From: Actinomycetota bacterium
GTDB taxonomy: Bacteria; Actinomycetota; Thermoleophilia; Gaiellales; Gaiellaceae
Assembly: GCA_005885085.1 (NCBI GenBank)
Contig: VAXY01000081.1
Span: 1 to 19,257, forward strand
Direction: 5' to 3'
DNA length: 19,257 bases
In this document: positions 6,189-13,165 of the stretch, piece after piece
Layout: each line of letters opens with the position of its first letter
Numbering within the stretch: position 1 is the stretch's first letter
The notes under the pieces: generated by a model
What the model was told of the DNA's origin: nothing
The model's database searches: none
The model's input: only the letters and a program-made list of their open reading frames with translations
Made by a program: the position numbers and the translations under genes

Positions 6189-7013
6189 TTACGCGAACTG
6201 CTCGGGTCGGTGCTTGCCGCGTAGCGCGAAGCCGGCTGCGGTGATCAGCAAGATCATGCCTCCACCGACCGCCGTCCCCGCGATCTCCGACGTCGACAGC
6301 CCCGAGTCGCTGGCCTCAGGCGTCGAGACCGTACCCGCGAGATCCGCGGTCGACAGGTGCGACAACGTGCCGGTCAAGGCCGCGTCGCTGACGAGCTCCG
6401 GCCCGGAAGCCTCGGCCGCCTGGACGGGCGCCGGCCCGCTGGCAGCGTCACTGACGAGCTCCGGCCCGGAAGCCTCGGCTACCTGAACACCCGCCGGCCC
6501 GCTGCTCGCGGAGTCGGCGATCAGCTCAGGCGCCGCCGTCGAGCCGCTGCTCGCGGCATCGCTGACCATCTCGATCGTGGCACCTGCGCCGGCAGCGCCA
6601 CCGCCCGAGGCCATGGTCTTGGCGCTGGCCGGCTGCGCCGCGGCTGCGACGCCTGCTGCCATTGCCGCGACCGTCAGCACCGCGGCCGTCTTCTCGCGGA
6701 CCCCGTGCGCTTCGATGTCCTCGCCGGCGAGCGCTTGCTCGAGCTCCTCGGCATCGAAGAGCAGCGTGATCTCTTCGCCGCTCGTGTCCCGAAGCAGCCC
6801 TTTGAGCTGATCCTCGGTCCACGCCACGCGGAACATGTGCCCGTCGACGTCGCCGTTTCCGCGGCGATCGATCTCGAGGATCAGCTCCGGTGGTTGTTCG
6901 ACCTGCAGTACATCCTCGATCTCGGCGCGCGGCACGGTCGCTGCGATCCGCTGCGACCGAGCCCCGAGATCCGAGGCGTCGATCAGTTGTGCCCTGCTTG
7001 CAACCTCAGTCAT
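6189..7013 (-). CDS. Membrane protein with Ala/Ser-rich repeats, unknown function
   Basis: I do not recognise this 274-residue protein. Residues 1-105 are a soluble, acidic region, including EIEDVLQVEQPPELILEIDR. A hydrophobic stretch runs about 108-129. An Ala/Ser/Gly/Pro-rich low-complexity linker follows with four copies of a motif like ELVSDAASSG (near 148, 163, 185 and 206). A second hydrophobic segment lies at about 243-265 and the tail is basic (RGKHRPEQ). This suggests an inner-membrane protein with an exported flexible loop, but topology is inference. ATG 7013 is preceded by GGAGGG 4 nt upstream. The motif TVPRAEIEDVLQ does not let me assign a family. It is convergent with rnhB and divergent from the DUF1003 gene. 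Confidence 0.72.
   Translation of the reverse strand: MTEVASRAQLIDASDLGARSQRIAATVPRAEIEDVLQVEQPPELILEIDRRGNGDVDGHMFRVAWTEDQLKGLLRDTSGEEITLLFDAEELEQALAGEDIEAHGVREKTAAVLTVAAMAAGVAAAAQPASAKTMASGGGAAGAGATIEMVSDAASSGSTAAPELIADSASSGPAGVQVAEASGPELVSDAASGPAPVQAAEASGPELVSDAALTGTLSHLSTADLAGTVSTPEASDSGLSTSEIAGTAVGGGMILLITAAGFALRGKHRPEQFA
6382..6507. repeat. 63-bp direct repeat (two copies) inside the minus-strand gene
   Basis: Two adjacent 63-nt units start at 6382 and 6445. Each contains the same 29-nt core (6388-6416 and 6451-6479) without mismatch. The unit is 21 codons, so copy-number change would keep the frame. A more diverged third copy may follow from about 6508. Confidence 0.7.
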
Positions 7014-7018
7014 GCGCC

Positions 7019-7057
7019 CTCCGTTCTTCGGAGCTACCCCCCGGTCAAAAGACGGGG
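7019..7057 (-). promoter_or_regulatory. Structured leader of the minus-strand membrane protein gene
   Basis: On the minus strand the ribosome binding site GGAGGG (7017-7022) partly lies in a 5-bp stem CTCCG/CGGAG (7019-7033). Further upstream CCCCGTC and GACCGGGG flank TTTT, forming a second weak hairpin (7039-7057, with a bulge). TAGCTC (7031-7036) is a possible -10. These are weak signals. Confidence 0.25.
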
Positions 7058-7136
7058 CAGCCGCCCCCGATCTTCCCACCGCAGGCTCCGGAACGCAACG
7101 GATGCCACGAGAGGGCCCGCCGTCCGTGCCCGGGCC

Positions 7137-7142
7137 TACCCT
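7137..7142 (+). promoter_or_regulatory. -10 box TACCCT, leaderless promoter of the DUF1003 gene
   Basis: TACCCT is followed by the 6 nt cgtttc and ATG at 7149. No ribosome binding site is present, consistent with a leaderless message. Confidence 0.5.
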
Positions 7143-7148
7143 CGTTTC

Positions 7149-7586
7149 ATGAGCGAGCCGCACGGCGCCTTTGGTCAGGACACCTTCGGCCGGGCGGCCG
7201 AGCGCGCCGCGCGCTTCTTCGGCACGCCGCAGTACATCGTCGGCCAGACGATGATCGTGATCGTGTGGATAGCCCTCAACTCGATAGCCCTCAACTCGGT
7301 CGCGTTGATGAACCACTGGGACGCCTATCCGTTCATCCTCCTGAATCTCGCCTTCTCGACCCAGGCCGCCTATGCGGCGCCGCTGATCCTCCTGGCCGAG
7401 ACCCGGCAGGCGGCGCGTGACAAAACGGCCGCGGTCCTGACGGAGAAGCACCGTGAGCAGGAAGAGGCGGCCGGCGAACGCCGCGTCGCGGCGATCAAGG
7501 CGGAGACCGACAAGCTCGAGGCCCTGCTCGAGTCGAACACGACGCTGACGCGGGAGATTCACGCTGCTCTGACCAAATCTGGCTGA
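7149..7586 (+). CDS. DUF1003 family membrane protein
   Basis: A 145-residue protein of the DUF1003 family, whose biochemical role is unknown. The family pattern is clear: FGTPQYIVGQTMIVIVW leads into transmembrane segment 1 (about 29-45), WDAYPFILLNLAFSTQAAYAAPLILL forms segment 2 (about 60-83), and a charged coiled-coil-like tail covers about 85-140. The IALNS pentapeptide is repeated (41-45 and 46-50) because of a perfect 15-bp tandem duplication in the loop after segment 1. The start ATG 7149 was chosen from the leaderless -10 box and because earlier codons in frame are shadows of the divergent gene. Confidence 0.88.
   Translation: MSEPHGAFGQDTFGRAAERAARFFGTPQYIVGQTMIVIVWIALNSIALNSVALMNHWDAYPFILLNLAFSTQAAYAAPLILLAETRQAARDKTAAVLTEKHREQEEAAGERRVAAIKAETDKLEALLESNTTLTREIHAALTKSG
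7269..7298 (+). repeat. Perfect 15-bp tandem duplication in the DUF1003 gene
   Basis: ATAGCCCTCAACTCG occurs at 7269-7283 and again at 7284-7298. It duplicates the codons for IALNS. The identity of the copies implies a recent event or selection at the DNA level. Confidence 0.85.
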
Positions 7587-7633
7587 GGGACCCTTTCGGC
7601 CCCGACGGGTGTAGTCCCAGCAGACATCCCATA

Positions 7634-7639
7634 GGGAGG
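7634..7639 (+). promoter_or_regulatory. Ribosome binding site GGGAGG of the first secreted paralogue
   Basis: GGGAGG lies 5 nt before ATG 7645. The paralogue at 8515 has AGGAGG in the same position with near-identical flanks, so the duplication included the leader. A shared GTAGTC at 7611 and 8483 may be part of the promoter. Confidence 0.6.
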
Positions 7640-7644
7640 CCGAG

Positions 7645-8459
7645 ATGCGAAAACGGATTCTGCTGGGTCTGGCCGTCGGCGTCGGCTGCTTGGTCGCAGT
7701 CACGACGACGGCATCGGGGGCGGGGCCTGGCCCCGGCCTCAGCCAAGGCTGGGACGGGCTCGCCGCCGGGAACGAGCGTTACGTGACCGTGCCGGCGGGC
7801 GCGTCGACCTCGATTCAGGTGATCAACCGGAATGGCGGCCGCGTGCTCCGGTTCATGAGCATCAAGGGAACGTGGGGGATCCCGCTTGTCGCCTACGACG
7901 GCACGACCGCGGGCTTCCTTCCGGACGGCCGCACGCTGCTCCTCGCACAGCCGGTGTATTCGGGCCAAGGGCTCCGGAAGCACACGTCGTTCACGTTCGT
8001 CGACGTCCGCAAGATGAAGCGGCTGAACACGATCACCCTCGTCGGCGCCTACTCGTTCGACGCGCTGTCCCCGAACGGGCGGTACCTCTACCTGATCCAG
8101 TACGTGTCGAGCGAGGATCTATCGGAGTACCGCGTGCGCGCCTACGACCTGAAGGCGGCAAGAGGTCGTGGGAGACGACGATGCAGGGGAGCCCGATCAC
8201 ACGGGCGACGTCGAGCGGCTGGGCGTACACGCTGTACGGTGCTTCGCAGGCGCGGCCATTCATCCACGCGCTCGACACGCGCCACGTCTCGGCGGTCTGC
8301 ATCGACCTGCCATGGAAGACGTCGCCTGATCGCATCTTCAACTACCGGCTCCGCACGGACGCCGACGGGCATCTGGTCGTCCGCGGTCCGCGCGGGCGGG
8401 CGCTGATCGTCGTCGACCGGCACAGCTTCCGCGTCCTGAGCGCGGTTCGGAGCCCGTAG
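7645..8459 (+). pseudogene. Secreted protein paralogue 1, frameshifted by a deletion
   Basis: This gene has a signal peptide (MRKRILLGLAVGVG, cleavage probably near residue 26) and matches the intact gene at 8515 along its length. After residue 170 (AYDLK, ending at 8154) the frame breaks. The matching frame resumes at about 8160-8166 with RSWETTM and runs to the stop at 8457-8459. Compared with the neighbour, 39 nt between AYDLK and SWD are reduced to 11 nt here, a net loss of 28 nt. Translation in the original frame would give a 253-residue protein with an unrelated arginine-rich end. The rest of both frames is well conserved, so the break is recent or is a sequence error. Confidence 0.8.
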
Positions 8460-8471
8460 GGACTCCTCGCG

Positions 8472-8515
8472 TCTCCGCCTCCGTAGTCGGATCGACACCC
8501 GACAGGAGGCGGAGA
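8472..8515 (+). promoter_or_regulatory. Hairpin that can mask the ribosome binding site of the 8515 gene
   Basis: TCTCCGCCTCC (8472-8482) is a perfect 11-nt complement of GGAGGCGGAGA (8505-8515). The right arm contains the ribosome binding site and the A of the start codon; the loop is 22 nt. Transcripts reading through from the upstream gene could therefore be translationally silent at this start. Confidence 0.5.
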
Positions 8516-9357
8516 TGCGAAGGCGCGTTTCAACGGTTGTGGTGGTGGTCCTTGCTTGCCTGCTCGGCGGTGCAGGCGCGGCCTCGGGGGACGGTGGCCC
8601 CGGGCCGGGCGTTGCGTTCGGATGGGCAGGGATCACGCACGGAAACATGCGCTACGTGGCGGTTCCGACGCCGTCGTGGACGACGGTGGAGGCGATTCAG
8701 CGCGACGGCGGCAAGGTGATGGGAATGCTGAACCTCGAGGGCGCGTGGGGGATCCCGCTCGTCGCGTACGACGGGACCACGGGTGGGTTGCTGTCCGACG
8801 GACGCACGCTCCTCCTCGCCGACGCGAATGCCGGTCCCTATCTGCGGAGTCAGAGCTTGTTCACGTTCGTGGACGTCAAGAAAATGCACCAATTGCAGAC
8901 GCTCACGCTGAGGGGCGACTTCTCGTTCGACGCCCTTTCGCCCGACGGGCACTACCTGTACTTGATCGAGCACACGACGGCGAAGGATCTGACGCAGTAC
9001 CGCGTTCGTGCGTACGACCTGAAGGAGCGGCGGTTGCTTCCGAAGATCGTCGCCGACCGGCGCTCATGGGACACGACGATGTCGGGGACGGCGATCACGC
9101 GCCTCAGCTCTGACGGCTGGGCGTACACGCTGTACGGCGGCTCGTCCTCACTCCCGTTCATCCATGCCCTTGACACGCGGCACATCTCGGCCGTCTGCAT
9201 CAACATGCCGTGGAAGTACCAGCCGGGCAAGATCTGGACCTATCGGCTCCGGACGGACGGCGACGGCCACCTCGTCGTGCGCGGTCCCCACGGGCGCGCG
9301 CTGGTGACCGTCGATCGTCAGAGCTTCCGCGTGCTGAGTTCCGTTCGCAATCCGTAA
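8515..9357 (+). CDS. Secreted protein paralogue 2, possibly beta-propeller-like
   Basis: A 280-residue protein with an N-terminal signal peptide (MRRR, then a Val-rich core, ending near ASG at 22-25). I do not recognise a named family. The body contains segments typical of beta-propeller-like blades, such as WGIPLVAYDGTTGG followed by DGRTLLLA, FTFVDVKKM, FSFDALSPDGHYLYLIE, YRVRAYDL, GWAYTLYGG, FIHALDTRH and HLVVRGPHGRALVTVD; the propeller fold is inference. It is probably extracellular or cell-wall associated. AGGAGG at 8504-8509 lies 5 nt before ATG 8515. It is a tandem copy of the broken gene just upstream, with long identical runs in both, and is the intact member of the pair. Confidence 0.82.
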   Translation: MRRRVSTVVVVVLACLLGGAGAASGDGGPGPGVAFGWAGITHGNMRYVAVPTPSWTTVEAIQRDGGKVMGMLNLEGAWGIPLVAYDGTTGGLLSDGRTLLLADANAGPYLRSQSLFTFVDVKKMHQLQTLTLRGDFSFDALSPDGHYLYLIEHTTAKDLTQYRVRAYDLKERRLLPKIVADRRSWDTTMSGTAITRLSSDGWAYTLYGGSSSLPFIHALDTRHISAVCINMPWKYQPGKIWTYRLRTDGDGHLVVRGPHGRALVTVDRQSFRVLSSVRNP

Positions 9358-9380
9358 CAGTCACGTGCGCCCGCTCGGCG

Positions 9381-9386
9381 TAGCTT
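9381..9386 (+). promoter_or_regulatory. -10 box TAGCTT, leaderless promoter of yraN
   Basis: TAGCTT is followed by the 6 nt gtcgcc and GTG at 9393. No ribosome binding site is present upstream of this start. Confidence 0.45.
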
Positions 9387-9392
9387 GTCGCC

Positions 9393-9725
9393 GTGAACAG
9401 CGGCAGGGACGCCGAGCGGCGCGCAGCCTGGTGGTACCGGCTCCGCGGCTACCGGATCCTCGAGTGCAACTGCTGGGTCGGCGGCTACGAGCTCGATCTC
9501 GTCGTGCGGCGCGGCCGGCGTCTGGTCTTCTGCGAGGTCAAGGCCAAGACCGGTGAGCGCTTCGGCGAGCCGGACGAGATGGTCGACACCGAGAAGCAGC
9601 GCCGGTTGCGCACTGCTGCGGCCGGCTGGTTGGCTCAGCATCCGGAGGCAGGCGGCCTGGCCGTCTCGTTCGACGTAATCGCGATCTACGGCGGGCGGTT
9701 GCGCCGCGTGGCCGAGGCTTTCTGA
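9393..9725 (+). CDS. yraN: UPF0102 family nuclease-like protein YraN
   Basis: A 110-residue protein of the UPF0102/YraN family, with a restriction-endonuclease-like fold and no firmly established role. The family core is visible: RDAERRAAWWYRLRGYRILE at the N-terminus, GYELDLV at 31-37 with E33 and D35, and VFCEVKAKTGERFG at 45-58 with E48 and K50, which match the acidic and lysine positions of a nuclease site. GTG 9393 was chosen from the -10 box spacing and the family N-terminus. It usually follows rnhB and precedes comM and dprA; here extra genes intervene on both sides. Confidence 0.93.
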   Translation: MNSGRDAERRAAWWYRLRGYRILECNCWVGGYELDLVVRRGRRLVFCEVKAKTGERFGEPDEMVDTEKQRRLRTAAAGWLAQHPEAGGLAVSFDVIAIYGGRLRRVAEAF

Positions 9726-9747
9726 GTGCCGCGTCGAACTGGCCCGG

Positions 9748-10838
9748 GTGGCCCCGACCCAGGACGCCCTCTACGCGGACATCGACCTCGCGCTCTCCTG
9801 GTCCGAGCGCGACCTGCCGGAGCGGGAGCGGACGAAGCACGTCCACCGCCTGCACCCGTATCTGGGCAAGTTCATCCCACAGCTCGTCGAGGTGTTGCTC
9901 GAGCGGTACTTCCGGCCGGGGCAGCACGTGCTCGATCCGTTCGCCGGCTCGGGGACGACCCTCGTCCAGGCGCTCGAGAGCGGGCTCGACGCGACCGGCG
10001 TCGACGTCGCCGCGTTCAACTGCCTGCTCATGCAGGTGAAGACGCGCGCCTACAACGCGTTCGTGGTCGAGCGCGAGCTGCGCGCGGCGCATGCCCGCGT
10101 CGGTGAGCTCGGCCGGCGTACCTCCGGCGCTGGTACGCGCCGCAGGCCGCGCGCGAGCTGCTGGGCTTTCGCAGCATCGTCGACGACTACGAGCACTCGG
10201 ATGTGCTGCGCGTCGTGCTGGCGCGCGCCGCCCGCTCGGCGCGGCGCACTACCCACTTCGATCTCGACTTCCCGCGCGAGCCTCAGCTCGAGCCGTACTG
10301 GTGCCACAAGCACCGGCGCGAGTGCCGGCCGGTCGAGACGTCCGCTCAGTTCCTGCGCCGCTACACGCTCGACACGCTTGCCCGGCTGAGGGAGTTCGCA
10401 CATCTGCGTGCGCGAGGGCGGACGGCGACCGTCATCCATGGAGACGTTCGCGAGCAGGAGCTCGGCCGCTTCGACGGCGTGCTGACGTCGCCGCCGTACC
10501 CGGGCCTGATCGACTACCACGAGCAGCATCGGTACGCCTACGAGCTGCTCGGTCTGGACGACCGGCGCGAGCGCGAGGTCGGCGCGGCCGCGGCCGGCAC
10601 TTCTCGTCCGGCGCTGGCGGCGTACTCCGACGGCATCGTCGCCGCTCTGGTCAATGCGAAGCATTCGCTGCGTCGCGGCGCACCGGTTCTGATCGTCGTC
10701 AACGACCGCCGCGACCTGTACCCGGAGATCCTGGAGCGGGCCGGCCTACGGCTCGAGGAGCGCCTGCGTCGTCACGTCAATCGCCGCACCGGCCGGCGCG
10801 CGGGCGAGTTCTTCGAAGACGTTCTGATTGCGCGCTGA
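9748..10838 (+). pseudogene. DNA N4/N6-type methyltransferase, frameshifted
   Basis: Predicted S-adenosylmethionine-dependent DNA amino-methyltransferase interrupted by one frame change. The first frame starts at GTG 9748 and contains LHPYLGKF at 35-42 and the cofactor motif DPFAGSGTT at 63-71. Homology in this frame fades after about residue 115 (near 10095). A second frame, open only from 10107 and recognisable from AYLRRWYAP at about 10116, continues through TTHFDLDFP, YWCHKH and the catalytic TSPPY at 10485-10499, ending at 10838. Repaired, it would be about 363 residues. Both halves are conserved in character, so a recent indel or a sequence error is likely. No restriction partner lies beside it, and it sits between yraN and comM. 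Confidence 0.8.
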
Positions 10839-10868
10839 TTCGGCACAGACGCGTTAGACGACCGGCCG

Positions 10869-10874
10869 TACCGT
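10869..10874 (+). promoter_or_regulatory. -10 box TACCGT, leaderless promoter of comM
   Basis: TACCGT is followed by the 6 nt ctttgc and GTG at 10881. No ribosome binding site is seen. Confidence 0.45.
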
Positions 10875-10880
10875 CTTTGC

Positions 10881-12335
10881 GTGCTTGCGCGCGCGATCAC
10901 GTTTGCCCTCGTCGGCCTCGAGCCTCGGCGCGTCGAGGTCGAGGCGCACGTCCAGAGCGGCGTGCCGGCGTTCACGCTGGTCGGCCTCGTCGATCGCGCC
11001 TGCCAGGAAGCGAAGCAGCGCGTGCGCAGCGGCATCAAGTCCTCTGAGCTCGAGTGGCCGGGCAACAAGTCGACCGTCAACCTCGCGCCCGCAGAGCTGA
11101 AGAAGGAGGGCTCGGGCTTCGACCTGCCGATCGCGCTGGCGCTGCTGGCCGCCTCGGGGCAAGTTCCGCGCGACCGGCTGGCCGAGCACGCATCCTACGG
11201 CGAGCTCGCGCTCGACGGACGCTTGCGGCGTGTCGGTGGCGTGTTCGCGGTCGCGGAGGGCGCGCGGCGCGCAGGGCTCGAGCGGCTCGTCTGCGCACTC
11301 GATGCGTGCGCCGAGGCGGCGCTTGCCGGAGTCGAGCCGGTGGGTGTGCGTCATCTCGCGGAGGCCGTGGCGTACTTGCGCGGCGAGCTGGAGCCGCCCG
11401 AGTGGGTCCCGAGCAACGGCCGGGCGCGGCGGCCGCCGCTCGACCTCGCCGACGTGCGGGGGCAGGAACGCGCGCGCCGCGCACTCGAGCTCGCGGCGGC
11501 CGGCCGGCACAACATGCTCTTCGGCGGGCCGCCGGGAATCGGCAAGACGATGCTCGCGCGTCGTCTACCGGGGATCTTGCCGCCGCTGGACGACGATGTG
11601 GCGCTCGAGGTCACACGGATCCACTCGGTCGCCGGCCTGGTCGATCCGGAGCACCCGCTGATCGGCTACCCGCCGTTCCGCGCGCCGCACCACAGCGCGT
11701 CGACGGCGGCGATCGTCGGCGGCGGACCGAAGCTGCGGCCGGGCGAAGCGAGCCTCGCGCATCACGGTGTCTTGCTGCACGACGAGCTGGCGGAGTTCCA
11801 GCGCCCGGCCCTCGAAGCGCTGCGGCAGCCACTCGAAGACGGCGAGATCCTCGTCGCCCGGGCGGCGGGCAGCGTCCGGTTTCCCGCTCGCTTCCAGCTC
11901 ATCGGAACGATGAACCTGTGCCCGTGCGGGGCGCGCGGCGATCCGGGTGCGCAGTGTTCGTGCTCGGCGCAGCGGATCACGCGCTACCGCGACCGCCTCT
12001 CTCGCGCGCTCCTCGACCGCTTCGACATCGTCGTCACCGTCCCACGCCCGCGTGCGAGCGAACTGCAGGCCGCCGGCGGCGAGGGCTCGGACGCGGTGCG
12101 GACGCGTGTCTTGTCGGCGCGGCTGCGGCTGGCGGACGCACCGCCGGCGCGGACACCGGCCGCCGACGTGCTGTTGACGCGCGCGGTCGACCGTCTGCGG
12201 CTGTCCGGCCGTGGCCGCGCAAAGGTCGCGTCGGTTGCGCGCACGATCGCCGCCCTCGCCGAGGCCGGGGAGGTTCTGCCAGAGCACATCGCGGAGGCGC
12301 TCGCGTATCGCGCGCCGCCCGGCCTGGCGACATGA
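10881..12335 (+). CDS. comM: ComM/YifB family Mg-chelatase-like AAA ATPase
   Basis: A 484-residue AAA+ ATPase of the ComM/YifB family. ComM is a hexameric helicase that promotes branch migration during natural transformation. The N-terminal ChlI-like domain (about 1-170) contains VQSGVPAFTLVGL and GSGFDLPIALALLAA. The AAA module has Walker A GGPPGIGKT at 215-223 and Walker B LLHDELAEF with D301 and E302; the usual residue before DE (Leu-Asp) is replaced by His. A cysteine cluster CPCGARGDPGAQCSC follows, then the sensor region LLDRFDI, and a C-terminal domain. The length is close to the usual 500. GTG 10881 follows a -10 box. The last four bases overlap dprA, its common partner, so the two are coupled. 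Confidence 0.95.
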   Translation: MLARAITFALVGLEPRRVEVEAHVQSGVPAFTLVGLVDRACQEAKQRVRSGIKSSELEWPGNKSTVNLAPAELKKEGSGFDLPIALALLAASGQVPRDRLAEHASYGELALDGRLRRVGGVFAVAEGARRAGLERLVCALDACAEAALAGVEPVGVRHLAEAVAYLRGELEPPEWVPSNGRARRPPLDLADVRGQERARRALELAAAGRHNMLFGGPPGIGKTMLARRLPGILPPLDDDVALEVTRIHSVAGLVDPEHPLIGYPPFRAPHHSASTAAIVGGGPKLRPGEASLAHHGVLLHDELAEFQRPALEALRQPLEDGEILVARAAGSVRFPARFQLIGTMNLCPCGARGDPGAQCSCSAQRITRYRDRLSRALLDRFDIVVTVPRPRASELQAAGGEGSDAVRTRVLSARLRLADAPPARTPAADVLLTRAVDRLRLSGRGRAKVASVARTIAALAEAGEVLPEHIAEALAYRAPPGLAT

Positions 12336-13153
12336 CGTTCCTGCCGAAATCACAACTGCCGCCCCTCTTGCGTGCGATCCACGACCCGCCGCGGCGCTTA
12401 TACCTTCGCGGCGACGGCGGGAGCGAGCTGCTGGCGCTAACCGCGGTCGCCGTGGTCGGCGCGCGTGCCTGCTCGCCCTACGGCGCGCAGGTCGCCCGCA
12501 TGCTCGGGCGTGACCTCGCCGCGGCGGGTGTGGTCGTTGTCAGCGGCCTCGCGCGCGGCGTGGACGGCGAGGCGCATCGCGGCGCGCTGCAGGCGGACGG
12601 CCACACCGTTGCAGTCCTCGGCTGCGGCATCGACCGCGACTATCCGGCCGCGCATGCAGGCCTCGCGCGCCAGATCTGCGAACGCTCCCTGATCGTCTCG
12701 GAGTACGAGCCCGGTGTCGAGCCGTTGGCCTGGCGCTTTCCCGCGCGCAACCGCATCATCGCGGGCCTCTGCGCTGCCACGATCGTCGTCGAGGCGCGCG
12801 AGCGGAGCGGTTCCCTCATCACCGCCGACTTCGCGCTCGAGGAGGGAAGAGAGGTCTTCGCCGTGCCGGGCGAGATCACGTCGTCGCTGTCCGCGGGAAC
12901 GAATGCATTGCTGCGTCTCGGGGCGACGCCTCTGACCTGCGGCGGTGACGTGCTCGAATCCCTCGGGATCGCGCCGGCGGCAAAGCGGCCCGAGACCGGT
13001 CACCCGCTGCTCGAGCTGATGCCCGCGACCGCAGACGAGCTCGCTCGTCGAAGCGGTCTCGGTGCCGCGGAGCTCGCCGCCCAGCTCGCTGCGCTCGAGC
13101 TCGACGGCCTCACATCCGAGGCGGACGGGATCTACCGCGCATTGGCGCCCTGA
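12332..13153 (+). CDS. dprA: DNA processing protein DprA (Smf)
   Basis: Cytoplasmic protein that binds incoming single-stranded DNA and loads RecA during transformation. The 273-residue protein has the Rossmann-like core: VAVVGARACSPYG at 39-51, SGLARGVDGEAHRGAL at 71-86, GCGIDRDYP at 98-105, WRFPARNRIIAGL at 134-146 and SGSLITADFALEEGREVFAVPG at 159-180. A winged-helix-like C-terminal domain covers about 224-273. It is short compared with many family members because the N-terminal SAM-like domain is missing or reduced. ATG 12332 overlaps the comM stop in ATGA. With comM it suggests the organism has, or had, transformation machinery. Confidence 0.95.
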   Translation: MTFLPKSQLPPLLRAIHDPPRRLYLRGDGGSELLALTAVAVVGARACSPYGAQVARMLGRDLAAAGVVVVSGLARGVDGEAHRGALQADGHTVAVLGCGIDRDYPAAHAGLARQICERSLIVSEYEPGVEPLAWRFPARNRIIAGLCAATIVVEARERSGSLITADFALEEGREVFAVPGEITSSLSAGTNALLRLGATPLTCGGDVLESLGIAPAAKRPETGHPLLELMPATADELARRSGLGAAELAAQLAALELDGLTSEADGIYRALAP

Positions 13154-13159
13154 GACAAT
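13154..13159 (+). promoter_or_regulatory. Candidate -10 box GACAAT before the ATPase-cyclase gene
   Basis: GACAAT is followed by the 6 nt gcctgc and ATG at 13166. The spacing fits the other leaderless starts but the first base departs from TANNNT, so this one is less certain. The gene begins only 12 nt after dprA. Confidence 0.3.
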
Positions 13160-13165
13160 GCCTGC

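Noticed and set aside
8150..8170. Programmed frameshift in the first secreted paralogue
   Set aside because: Comparison with the neighbour shows a net 28-nt loss here, so a deletion explains the frame change.
10080..10130. Programmed ribosomal frameshift in the methyltransferase
   Set aside because: No slippery heptamer is visible at the frame change, so an indel or sequence error is simpler.
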